Shown here: in pieces, positions 35,391-44,880 of the stretch
How positions within the stretch are numbered: the stretch's first letter is position 1
Layout: every line of letters begins with the position of its first letter
Assembly (NCBI GenBank): GCA_010405405.1
Contig: MU004235.1
Location: 634,538 to 698,537 of the forward strand
Reading direction: 5' to 3'
Length of the DNA stretch: 64,000 nucleotides
DNA from: Microthyrium microscopicum
Lineage: Eukaryota; Ascomycota; Dothideomycetes; Microthyriales; Microthyriaceae
Notes under the pieces: model-generated
What the model saw: only the letters and a program-made list of their open reading frames with translations
Databases searched by the model: none
Told to the model about the DNA's origin: nothing
Made by a program: the position numbers and the translations under genes

Positions 35391-36971
35391 TCTGACGATA
35401 TCGGTCGTCATCATCATACTGCATTGGAAACGGCGTTATCTCCTCCTTTTTTGTTGGCTTTTCATCAACCATTATTTTGCACATATTCTCTGCATCTACC
35501 TCTTGCCCATCCAGCATGGAGTTTCTTTTTTCCGGGACGGAATCCAGCCTTCACTTGGTTTTTTACATCTTCTAATGGGGAGCCACTGCATTTGGATTTG
35601 TTTTGGCTTCTCCAGAAAACTTGGAACTATGTTTCCAATCTTGCACGCCCTAGCGCCTTTTGTGCGTCTTTATTCTCATCATTGTCGTCCCAGACACCTC
35701 ACATCACATCCTATCTTCCTTATTCATCATATTACTCGCTTTTTGTCATCTCCGCGTTGTAAGCGAGTTGCGAGTCAACCGTTTGTTCCAAACTTATGGG
35801 ACCTCACGCACACCATGTTAATATTTTTTATATAATTACCTACCTACAGACAACCTCTACTAGCTTAGAGGCAGTGGAGTTTGTTCGAACGTAGATAGCG
35901 ATAAGGCATGGCCTACTAGAGGCTGCAAGGAGAATATCATACTTCCTGTGACTCAATTAAATACTTATTGCTGTCGCTTTGATTTTCTTTGTGATATATT
36001 TGACCTATATGACAGACCTTAACTCTTCCGCTGCAAGACCGCTTATGATCTCCATCGCAGATATCTCACTGCCTGCTAACTAAGGCACCCGATAACAGAG
36101 CGAAGCGGATAGTAGACATCCGCACTCAGTGGGAGTATATACTGTGTCCAAATACGTGTACTCTAACATACCGCTGACTTTTTTTCTGATACAGCGTACG
36201 TCTGATATGCGCATTGAGGTGCGCGTCAATGAACGTAACTGGGAATGGGCCCTAGGTTCGTGATGGAAATAGCATACTTCAGCCACAGGGCTTGTTGAGG
36301 ATTTGATATGATCTGCCAATGTGCGATACTAGGGCCAGCGAGCCGGGCCGCGAGGCTATATTGGGATGTTATTATACGAGAGCATAGTGAGGTTGTGATA
36401 TATGGCAAGGAAGAAGGTTGAGATTATCTCATGGCATGGCACACCAAACCAGGAATGGCTGATATGGGAGCGTCAAAATTACTTTTCATGATATGTATAT
36501 GCACTAGAGAGATCACGAATGGAAATGTAGAGAGATAATTAGTTTGACAAAGACTCGGTTTGAATTGGTTTGTATCAATGTGAATAACAAACAGGTGTGT
36601 CGGTCCCGCAGTTGCTCTGTCCCTCCTCCGAATAAACTCCCCAGTGATTTTTTTGATTGGTGTGGCAGGAACAAAAAGGTCTTCAAAGACCATTTCTTTC
36701 AGTGATGAGAAGAGTGGTCGGTGTTAGAAGAGTTTTGCTGCGGTTGCCCAGTTCCAAGAAACATTCTTTGTGCCCAGCAATTGATGATGGTCCCCCTCAA
36801 TTGAGACAACCGTCATGAAACGCAAAAACCATGCCCAAGCAAGCTCGATACAGTTGACTGTTAGTCTGTCGTAAGAGACGCGATGTTGATGATTTTGAGA
36901 GGATTCATGATGGTTGATGAGTTGTGTCGTGTGACGTCGTCATGAGTGGTGCTTTGCTGGCCGCGAGACGT
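35391..36971. other. Intergenic, 1.6 kb
   Basis: This contains the 3' UTR of the mannosyltransferase, with T- and C-rich sequence at 35420-35830, and from the right the 3' UTR of ribosomal L41. ORFs here are short and unrelated to known proteins. Confidence 0.55.
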
Positions 36972-37109
36972 TTACTTGCTGTGGGGTAGGTCAGTACGAG
37001 AGCTTCAAAGGAGGCATTGATGAGAGGATTGAACGTACCTGCGTGCGCGAACCTTTCTTCTTTTGCGCTTGAGGCGCCGAACGCGCTTCTTTCTCCACTT
37101 GGCTCTCAT
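36972..37109 (-). CDS. RPL41: 60S ribosomal protein L41
   Basis: This is a 25-residue, extremely basic protein of the large ribosomal subunit, read on the minus strand from 37109. Exon 1 (37109-37039) encodes MRAKWRKKRVRRLKRKRRKV followed by RAR, then an intron with a GTACGT donor and CCCACAG acceptor. The last exon is only seven bases (36978-36972), completing Ser and adding Lys-stop. The resulting C-terminus RARSK is what fungal L41 proteins end with, which confirms the splice. Upstream, a GTTAGT donor at 37302 and a TTCAG acceptor ending at 37116 predict a 187-base intron in the 5' UTR, just before TCGAGA-ATG. It shares its upstream region with WAPL. It was found by reading the minus strand for the invariant MRAKWRKKR start. 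Confidence 0.95.
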
Positions 37110-37788
37110 TCTCGACTGAACCCCAGAAGATTAGTATGTTGAAAGCTCAGAAAGTGTGTGCGAAGTGACGCAAGTGATGCTATTGCCTTACGAGAGCCAA
37201 TGGCAATGCTAGGACAAGGACATAGGGCGGGAAGTATAGCAGTATACAAACAGCTTCAGGAAGCAGAAAGCATTGCTAGAACGGAGCGTTGGGAGGACTA
37301 ACCTTGAGTTGCTGTCGATATGAGTTTTTGGAGAGAGATGGAGAACGAAGAGGGGAGCTGGCTTCAATTCGAATAAGAGGTTGCTGGTGCGAGGCACGGG
37401 CCAGCCTTAGTCAGCACTGCACGTGATAACAGCTGTTCAAATGTTAGCGGTCTTGGCGGCCAGCCTCAGCCTAACTTTCAGTGATTGTTTTGACGGCTCC
37501 TGCCTTGTTACTGTAAACCACCACCGCAACTTGCAAGAGCGTATGCACCTTCCGTCTTGCCGTTTGCCTTAGCCTTCATATTTTTCCTGGAACCTGCAGT
37601 ATCTACTTCAACACCAGTCCTAGAGCTATCTCCTCTTTTTTTGTGCGCCTACAGAGTACTGCCCATTTCTCCACGCGCCCTTGCGGATACAAGTCCTGCC
37701 CGATTTCAAGTCCACCTTTGTCACCTCACCAAGCTTCACGCTATGAGCGCCATATCCTTCACCTAGATTCCCGCATCACGTCTCCAGC
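37110..37788. promoter_or_regulatory. Divergent promoter of RPL41 and WAPL, with RPL41 leader intron
   Basis: This 679-base region holds the RPL41 5' UTR with its predicted intron (37302-37116, minus) and the promoters of both genes. C/T-rich sequence precedes the WAPL start from about 37620. No factor site is claimed. Confidence 0.6.
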
Positions 37789-40677
37789 ATGGCCACTCAG
37801 GGTCTAGCTGCCCCACGTCGCGCTACAACCAAGACGTATGGTGGTCCTGGTCGCGCAACGTATGACTCCGATATCTTCGGTGAGCCTCTTTCGCCAAAGC
37901 AAGCCCATGCCGCATGGGGCTCCAACAAATCGCGAGGCTTGGAAAAGACTATCTCACAATCAAATGTTGGGCTTGGGGGCAGGAGCAAGATGACCAAGTC
38001 TCCGGGGTTGAGGAAGGATGAATTTGACTTTCCATCATCGGATGACGAAAAGGTCGTGCCGGTGAAAAAGAAGACAACCACAACGGTCGCGAAGAACAAT
38101 GTCAAGAGCAAGGCAAAATCGGTGTTCGATATGCCTTCTTCCGGTGAGGAGAAGATTGTCAAGAAGACCAAGATAAAGGAGAGCAGTTCATCTGTTGCAA
38201 AGGCTGCAGTCAAAAGGTCCAAATATGGTTATCCTACCAGCTCCAAGTCAGCTATCCCGGAACCACCGAACAAGCCACCGACTATGGTATCCACCATCGC
38301 ATCTCATGAGAACCAGCGTAAGAAGACGGACATCTACGATCTACCAGATTCGGGTGATGAAACGCCAAAGCGAAAGGTGTCTGCACCCCAGCCCAAACGA
38401 CCAGCCATGGCAGTCACCAAGGCAAAGACTTTCCAATTATCAGAGAGGCCGAAGATCAGCCCAGTCAGTGGAAGGACAAGGCAAAAGACCCCAGCGTTGG
38501 ACGGTCCAAGAGAAGTCAAACCTTCCAAAACCACGCTTCCTACTCGACCACTTCGCGCACAAGCTCCTACTTCGCTGGGCAAGGTAACTTCTAAGCCTGG
38601 AAGGACCACACAGCCAATCTCAAAGAGAAAGCTCCTGAAAGTTGGAAGTTCTGCACCAGCCATACTCTCCAGGATGGTAGAGGAGGCCACATCGACTTCA
38701 GAAAGCCCTCCGGAGCAGCCACTTTCGCCATCCCCCGTTTCGTCCAATGGGGTCGCTATGCAAACCCCATCCCCAAGGTTTTCTCCGGCCAGAGACACTA
38801 TCAATACTCCGCGGCACGCACCAGCCTGGGAAAAGCTACTGGAAGAGTCCGAAAGCTTCGATTCTCCTAGTGATCTTCCAGTCGCTGACCTGAGACTGGT
38901 TACTGCTAAAAAGCGCGCTGTGGTATCAATGCCTAGATCGTCCTCGGACGTCACAGGTATGGCCCCAAACAAAAGGAGGAAGCTCATTGATACTCTCAAG
39001 GTATCTGCCACTGTTACCAAGTATGAGGACGACTCAATGGAAGACGACGATGAAAGCGATGATTCGTCACGTATGGACCTTGATGTACCTCGCAATACCA
39101 AGCAACCGGCGCCCCGCATTCCTCGTATCACCAAAAAGGCTACATATGCCCAGCTACGGTCGCATCTTGCCGAACAAACGGAAGAGGACATCCTGGATGC
39201 TTTAATGGAGGGCATTGCCCAGCCTTTCGGAGGACCGAGACAGCTTTCGCAAAAGGAAGACTTTGATCTGGACTCTGATTCCGACGAAGACATGGAAGAG
39301 GGACACCCGAAGAGTGTACACGATCTTCGAGCAGCCGGATCGAAAAAACGCCTTTTAGGAGACATTGAGGCTCTAGTATCTGGAGTGGAAGGACAAGGAT
39401 CTGCCTCCATCTCTGCTCGTCGCTCCGATTTGCTAGACTTGGCTAAGCAATGTCTCGAGCCAAGCATTGTCAACTTGATATTGGATCATAGCTTGGATAG
39501 GCCGCTTCTTACCTCGTTTGGTAATTCAACAGACTCAGTATTTGACTTCCTTGCCGCTTCAGTATTAGGCTTGATAGCCAAAGAAACTCAGCAATTGCAA
39601 GTACTTCGAGGAATTAATAGGTCCGGAGGTATTGCACGCCTATTCGAACTACTGGATATTGATCAAGACATTACACGACTGGTCAAAGAACGTCGCTTCA
39701 AAATGTCTATCATCGCGCAAAGAAGAATTGCTGCATTCAAGGAGCCACTACTAGAGTCCGGCTTGTGGTCTTCTCTGAAACCGACTCGCTTGACAGCCCA
39801 ACTGGCGTCCCTTCGCGCACTGGAGCTTTTAGTGCGAAGAACTCGCGAGCTTGGAGGAGACGAGCTGCCCATAGACGACAAGACCATCAATCGACTTATC
39901 ACAATACTAGAGGACTCGTCTGTCACTAACATTCAACGAGACTTGGTCTTTTCTATCTTGGAGTCGAGTTCCATTGGAACAACCATTTCCAGCCGCGGAC
40001 CCTGGTCAATCAGATCTTTCGAGCGACTTTCCCGGATTCTGTCAACTATTTTCTCTCTCGATGCGACCGCACAAAAATCCCGCAACCTCGCTTTGCGACT
40101 GTCCATAAACCTCTCCCATAACAACGAGCGAGCCTGTGCATTACTAGCCACTCCAACCACGGTCCAGTCTCTTCTCGCAATGATAACCAACTCATTCACT
40201 GTGCTGCAGTCCTCTCAGAGCACAGCTGACGACCCATCCATCCTTGATGAGCTGATTCTCACCCTTGGCGCAATGATTAACCTTGCGGAAATCAGCGAGA
40301 CAGCCCGTGCCTGTGTGGTCGCTCCAGGCACTGCTGTTCTTGAACAGCTAGTTCGCATCTTTTGCGACCATAACGACGCGACAATTGAAGCAACAAGCAT
40401 AGAGTCCTCTCGGAGTAATGTACCGTATGGCTACCTAGCACTGCTTCTGATCAACTTGTGTCAAACCGATCGACTACGCAGTGAGATATTGAGCGTGCTG
40501 CCTGGTCAAAGCCAGCTGCGAGGATTGATCACTGCAGCAGAGGAGTTCATCCGGATGCATCAGGAAACAGATCGCGAAATGTTTGACTCGACAACAGAAG
40601 GAAACGCACAAACGGAGTATACGCGGCGATTGATGCGTATGGTGAGTCGGCTCAAGGAGACGGCTATGATGAATTGA
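37789..40677 (+). CDS. Wapl-type cohesin release factor
   Basis: This is a single exon of 962 residues. Wapl opens the cohesin ring together with Pds5 and so controls loop size, sister cohesion and heterochromatin. The conserved WAPL domain fills the C-terminal half from about residue 430: YAQLRSHLAEQTEEDILDAL, RRSDLLDLAKQCLEPSIVNL, and alpha-helical repeats to GYLALLLINLCQTDRLRSEI. The N-terminal 430 residues are disordered and basic. They contain repeated short acidic motifs, FDFPSSDDE at 79-87, FDMPSSGEE at 113-121 and YDLPDSGDE at 183-191, with a weak copy (YGYPTSSKS) at 146-154, so spacing is 33-37 residues. The function of these repeats is unknown; in animals Wapl binds Pds5 through short N-terminal motifs. 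The yeast relative is Rad61/Wpl1. Confidence 0.9.
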   Translation: MATQGLAAPRRATTKTYGGPGRATYDSDIFGEPLSPKQAHAAWGSNKSRGLEKTISQSNVGLGGRSKMTKSPGLRKDEFDFPSSDDEKVVPVKKKTTTTVAKNNVKSKAKSVFDMPSSGEEKIVKKTKIKESSSSVAKAAVKRSKYGYPTSSKSAIPEPPNKPPTMVSTIASHENQRKKTDIYDLPDSGDETPKRKVSAPQPKRPAMAVTKAKTFQLSERPKISPVSGRTRQKTPALDGPREVKPSKTTLPTRPLRAQAPTSLGKVTSKPGRTTQPISKRKLLKVGSSAPAILSRMVEEATSTSESPPEQPLSPSPVSSNGVAMQTPSPRFSPARDTINTPRHAPAWEKLLEESESFDSPSDLPVADLRLVTAKKRAVVSMPRSSSDVTGMAPNKRRKLIDTLKVSATVTKYEDDSMEDDDESDDSSRMDLDVPRNTKQPAPRIPRITKKATYAQLRSHLAEQTEEDILDALMEGIAQPFGGPRQLSQKEDFDLDSDSDEDMEEGHPKSVHDLRAAGSKKRLLGDIEALVSGVEGQGSASISARRSDLLDLAKQCLEPSIVNLILDHSLDRPLLTSFGNSTDSVFDFLAASVLGLIAKETQQLQVLRGINRSGGIARLFELLDIDQDITRLVKERRFKMSIIAQRRIAAFKEPLLESGLWSSLKPTRLTAQLASLRALELLVRRTRELGGDELPIDDKTINRLITILEDSSVTNIQRDLVFSILESSSIGTTISSRGPWSIRSFERLSRILSTIFSLDATAQKSRNLALRLSINLSHNNERACALLATPTTVQSLLAMITNSFTVLQSSQSTADDPSILDELILTLGAMINLAEISETARACVVAPGTAVLEQLVRIFCDHNDATIEATSIESSRSNVPYGYLALLLINLCQTDRLRSEILSVLPGQSQLRGLITAAEEFIRMHQETDREMFDSTTEGNAQTEYTRRLMRMVSRLKETAMMN

Positions 40678-41674
40678 TGAATGACCGGTGTCTGATTTTG
40701 GTATACCCCCTCGTGTTTTTGCATTTATGAACCACAATACATCAGATGTCTTAGGATATCAAAGCTCAAACCGGTCAAACTCTTATGTGTTACCTGGTTG
40801 AAAATATCAATCTCGTTAGTATACAGTATATACATACACACAGTCTTTGGATAAGAGAGAATGCTCTCATTTGTTAAATCGTTTTCCCTCATGTGTGAAG
40901 CAATGCTAAAGCTCTAATATTTGTGTAGGTACGATCACAACTTTTTTACTACAAAGTTCCACTTGGTACCAATAGCAAGTTGGGTTTCAGGAAATCATAT
41001 TAACTTTTTCTTAATAGGCATCAAAAACACATAATATAAATTAATCTACGGCCCCAGTTTTCGACGAGCAACATTCCCATGGTAATTTACTCAACATGCA
41101 ACTCGCGCTTACGGGAAATCCGACTCCCAGCTTTTATGTCACTCTGATATTGAACGACCAGTCTAGCCACCAACTTCATGTTCAGCGAAACACTATATTC
41201 GTCCGAGACCCTGGTCTTCTCCGGATCGCCATTTGAGGACTTTCCAAAATTCTGGATAGAATTACATTTGTACCTCTATACACTCGCCACTCGTCCACGT
41301 GTATGGAAGCGCGTCTTATAGATTTCTTTCCATTCTCCTGAAGGCCAATCCTTGGCGAAAAGAATTAGGCCTCATATACCCTTTGAGCTGGTTTCTTCAG
41401 GGCTTCCATGGTCGTGCTTGTGAGCCAATTGCGCGTGTACCATGTACCATCTGCTCAACGACAGAAGTAGTACGTATTCAGCAGGAGCAGTTGAATCCGT
41501 AAATTAAAACTCGCTGCATTCTCAGAAGAACGCTTGTGACTGGCCGTGCTTCCCGTTGGGTCCATCTCACTCCACAAGATCAAAGCTCAGGCACATTCTA
41601 GTCGTTGTAAAATAGCTGTATTCCGTCAACTGGCTTGCTACACGATCTCTCCACACCACCACATACAGCCGACG
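40678..41674. other. Intergenic, 1.0 kb
   Basis: This is WAPL 3' UTR followed by the tyrosinase upstream region. It is moderately AT-rich at 40740-41060. No gene, RNA or repeat was supported. Confidence 0.55.
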
Positions 41675-43143
41675 ATGTATCTCCAGCCCATACTCACCGT
41701 GCTAGCCACGCTACCAGTCCTCTCCCTCGCAAACACCTCACCCGCGAGCCCCGTTCCCTGCAAAGAAATCCGCCTCCGAAAAGAATGGTACCTGGATCTT
41801 ACCCATGCCCAAACAACCAAGCTAACATTCCCTCCCAGGCGATCACTGACCGTTGACCAGCGCAAGAAATACATCAAATCAGTCCAATGCATGTTAACCA
41901 AAGCACCAAAATCAAAAGCCCACTTCCCCATCGTCACAAACCGCTATGAAGACTTTGTCGCACTCCACGCCAACGCCAGCGCAGGCGGCCGCGATCTTCG
42001 CCAGTCCACAGGCGGATTCGCTGGTGCGCTGGGGGGCTTTGGCGGCAGCATGAATACGGGGATACATGGAACGGGCACGTTTTTGCCGTGGCATAGATAT
42101 GTGGTTTGGCAGTATGAGAGTGTGTTGCAGGATGAGTGTGGTTGGGATATGGGACAGCCTTGTAAGTCTTTACTAAACCACGGTAAAAAAGTCTGTGTTG
42201 GTGCTAACTTTGTCATGATGCAGACTGGGACTGGTATCTGGATACACCGGCGGCGGGCGGGAGTTGGTTGAAGAGTCCATTGTTTGATCCCGAGTCTGGC
42301 TTTGGCGGCAACGGAGCCAAGTTGAAGGCCGGCGAGTCTGGGCTCAAGGGTTTTGGTGCTGGCTTTGGAACTGGTGGTGGATGTGTGGTGGATGGGCCGT
42401 TTAAGGATATGAAGCTGCATATTGGGCCTGGTGCTGTGATGAAGATGGGTAGTGAGCGGTGCTTGACGCGCAGCTTTAATATCGAGGCGGGCGAGGCGGC
42501 GGGCAGCAAGGAGGTGGTCAAGGATGCGTTGGCGAGTAAAGACTTTCAGACGCTAAGGATGGCTGTTGAGATGCCGAACATTACGTTTACTGGCGGTAAG
42601 ATTGAACGCCATGGTGGTGGATTCCATAATGTTGGACATGGTGGTGTTGGTGGAGAGGTATGTGGGAGAGCTTGTCTGATGATGTTCACTGCTAATGCTT
42701 GGTAGATGGGAGACCCATTTACTTCTATTAATGATCCAATATTCTTCTTGCATCACACTGGCATTGACAGAGTCTGGCAGATGTGGCAAGATCAGGACTT
42801 GCAGAAGCGCATTTCTGACACTGGGACTGGGTTGACTTTGAAAACGCCTATTTGGATGGGTCTGGAGGCACCGGACAGACCGGTGGGCGATGTGATGGAC
42901 ATCATCAACCGTGATGGAAAGGGATTCTTATGCTACAAGTACGAAACCGGCTCAGAAGAATACTTTGATAAGCCAGCAGCTTCAGGGAAACCAGCAGGAC
43001 CCGTTACATCAACAACATCAGCCATGTCAACTTCGTCAACCACTTCGACGACGATACAAGCCAAGTCCATGACAACAGCCAGGCCTCCCAAGGCAATGGG
43101 AAAAGGTAAAGGAGCTGTGGGGCCTGCTACTTCAAGAAATTAG
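41675..43143 (+). CDS. Secreted tyrosinase (type-3 copper oxidase)
   Basis: Exons 41675-42161, 42224-42657 and 42706-43143 give 452 residues. Tyrosinases hydroxylate monophenols and oxidise diphenols to quinones, feeding melanin or cross-linking reactions. A signal peptide (MYLQPILTVLATLPVLSLA) predicts secretion. The copper-A signature is intact, H131-GTGT-F-L-P-W-H140-R through E148; the second site has HNVGH (joined to the last exon by intron 2) and D317-P-I-F-F-L-H-H324-T-G-I-D328. The first intron restores GQPYWDWYLDTP. The C-terminus is a Ser/Thr-rich tail, likely O-glycosylated, with a basic end. An upstream in-frame ATG at 41546 would destroy the signal peptide and is rejected. The protein is shorter than intracellular fungal tyrosinases and has no Cys-motif cap domain; this is the secreted short class. 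It converges with an intradiol dioxygenase, 307 bases apart. Confidence 0.92.
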
Positions 43144-43450
43144 TATGTACAATAGACAATTCATTTTCATTCGAATATCTTCAGTTATCCTACCAGCCAA
43201 TTCATAGAAAGAACGCGACTAAAAGAGTCTGATTGAAAAGCGTCTAATATCTTCCAAGTAATCTATGATTCTGCTTTCCATGATCACGTCTAGAAACAAT
43301 CAATTGAAAATCGAGTGAGCTTATGAATCTCATGTACTACTTTAAATGTTCTCCAGATATTGGAATTGTGGAATCTCGAAATGAAACCTGGATTATGATA
43401 TTGGTGACTATCGTTACTATCACACAAGATAGGGCCTTTCAATCAATACT
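43144..43450. other. Convergent 3' region between tyrosinase and dioxygenase
   Basis: The 307 bases hold the facing 3' UTRs. No gene or terminator structure is evident. Confidence 0.55.
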
Positions 43451-44880
43451 CTATGCCTGCTTTGCGGGTGGTGCTGCAGCCTTGGGTGCGGCTGCCTTTG
43501 CTCCTCCTTTTGGTGCGCCCTTTCCTTTGCCTCCAAATAATGCGCCAAAATCGGGGAACTTGAATGGGACTTCCTTGCACTCAGTATCAGTACATTCAGA
43601 AGCCACTCGCACATCACGAGCGCTAGCAGCATCAATACCAAAGTTGATCCATCCGAAAACACCATCCTCGAGCTTGTTACCAAGGAGCACATAGTTGACA
43701 ACATTATCAGCGTTGCCACTGGTTCCGCCGGCCATGATCATATCAGCCTTGTTGAGAGTCCATTGTTGCTTGTTGTCGGCGTATGGAGCAGTCTTTTCAA
43801 CTTCGGTGGTGAGCGATTGGTCAAAGTAGATCTGGCCAACGTGGTTGATCTTGCCTCCTTTGATTGTCTTGTTGGGGAGTTCTTCTTGACCAGTATGGGT
43901 CATGACTAGATAGTGTTAGCGCCGCAGTTTGATGCTGCGGGAAAGGAGGCTTACCATGAATGTGGTTGGTACGTCCAGAGTAATGACCCGGGTAGAGAGT
44001 ATCGAATTGAACAGCGCCGTCCTTGTCGGTGATCTGAATTCCTCTCATGGCTCTGTTTTGGAGATTGGCCTTGCCATCAACCTTGGCGCCGCCTAGGAAG
44101 TCCATTCCAGCTCCGGTGATGCCAGAGTAGGAACCCTGTACTGCAGTTAGTACCGGAGAAAGCATTATATGCAGAAGAACTCACTGTAGCATTGGTTCCC
44201 CAGATCTCAACTGCGGCCTTGGGAATTGGCAGACAAGTCTTGATATCATAAACTTGCATGTCCAAATGCAATGTCACACCTGGCTGGTTTTCTCGCACAT
44301 CCTTTCGGATATGTTCGCCGGTTACATCTGCTCAAGTCAGTCAAACTGTCAAAGTCACGAAAAGTTGACCAGAAACTTGCAGTATGGTCCCTCTGTTGTT
44401 TCAGGGGCAAGAATAATGGTCTGGTTCTGACCCAGCATTGTCCAGTCGGCGGTTTTCCAGCTTGATCCAAGGTTTAGCTTTGATTTGTGGTCCTTCTCCA
44501 GCACAGCCTTGAATTCAGGGCCATTCATGTTGGCGCCGAAGCCTGGGAAGCCTCCAAACTGGCGCTTCTCTAGTTTCTCTGTTGTAGAGTCAGTGGCAAT
44601 TTATAGTGTCTCCTATTTCATCTGTCTTACCATCAATCTCGATGGATGCCCGTTTCCTCAGTTGCAGCAAAGTCTCTCTTCTGCGTTCAATCGTGCGATC
44701 AACAATCCCGCGAGCAGCAAGCTTGTCGGCACAGTGAGCCAAGTCCCGGTTTTCCAACGTTCCCAAATATGCTCCTCGTGCTTCGGCCTCAGCACGCTTG
44801 TGTAGTTCGCTTGCGCCAGGATGGGCAGTAGCCGTCAAGGCCAACGCAAGGAAGGAGAAGAACTGGATTGATGGAGACAT
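43451..44880 (-). CDS. Secreted intradiol ring-cleavage dioxygenase
   Basis: Five minus-strand exons (44880-44631, 44578-44381, 44327-44185, 44135-43955, 43905-43451) give 408 residues. Intradiol dioxygenases split catechol rings between the hydroxyls with Fe(III). The N-terminus is a signal peptide (FFSFLALALTATAHPG) and a Kex2-like KR lies soon after (ELHKRAEAE). The iron-ligand motifs are intact: TEGPYYVTGE near residue 150, and YPGHYSGRTNHIHV with Tyr249, His255 and His257. The intron before YVTGE has a GC donor (GCAAGT) instead of GT; no GT alternative restores the frame. The C-terminus is Gly/Ala/Lys-rich (GKGKGAPKGGAKAAAP). This matches the extracellular fungal class, distinct from cytosolic catechol 1,2-dioxygenase. 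Its substrate could be plant-derived or melanin-precursor catechols. Confidence 0.93.

Noticed and set aside
38334-39473. 379-codon antisense ORF inside WAPL
   Set aside because: It arises from codon bias of the sense gene; Ser/Leu-rich with no domain, while the sense strand encodes a conserved protein.
41546-41674. Upstream in-frame start for the tyrosinase
   Set aside because: It would put 43 polar residues before a perfect signal peptide.
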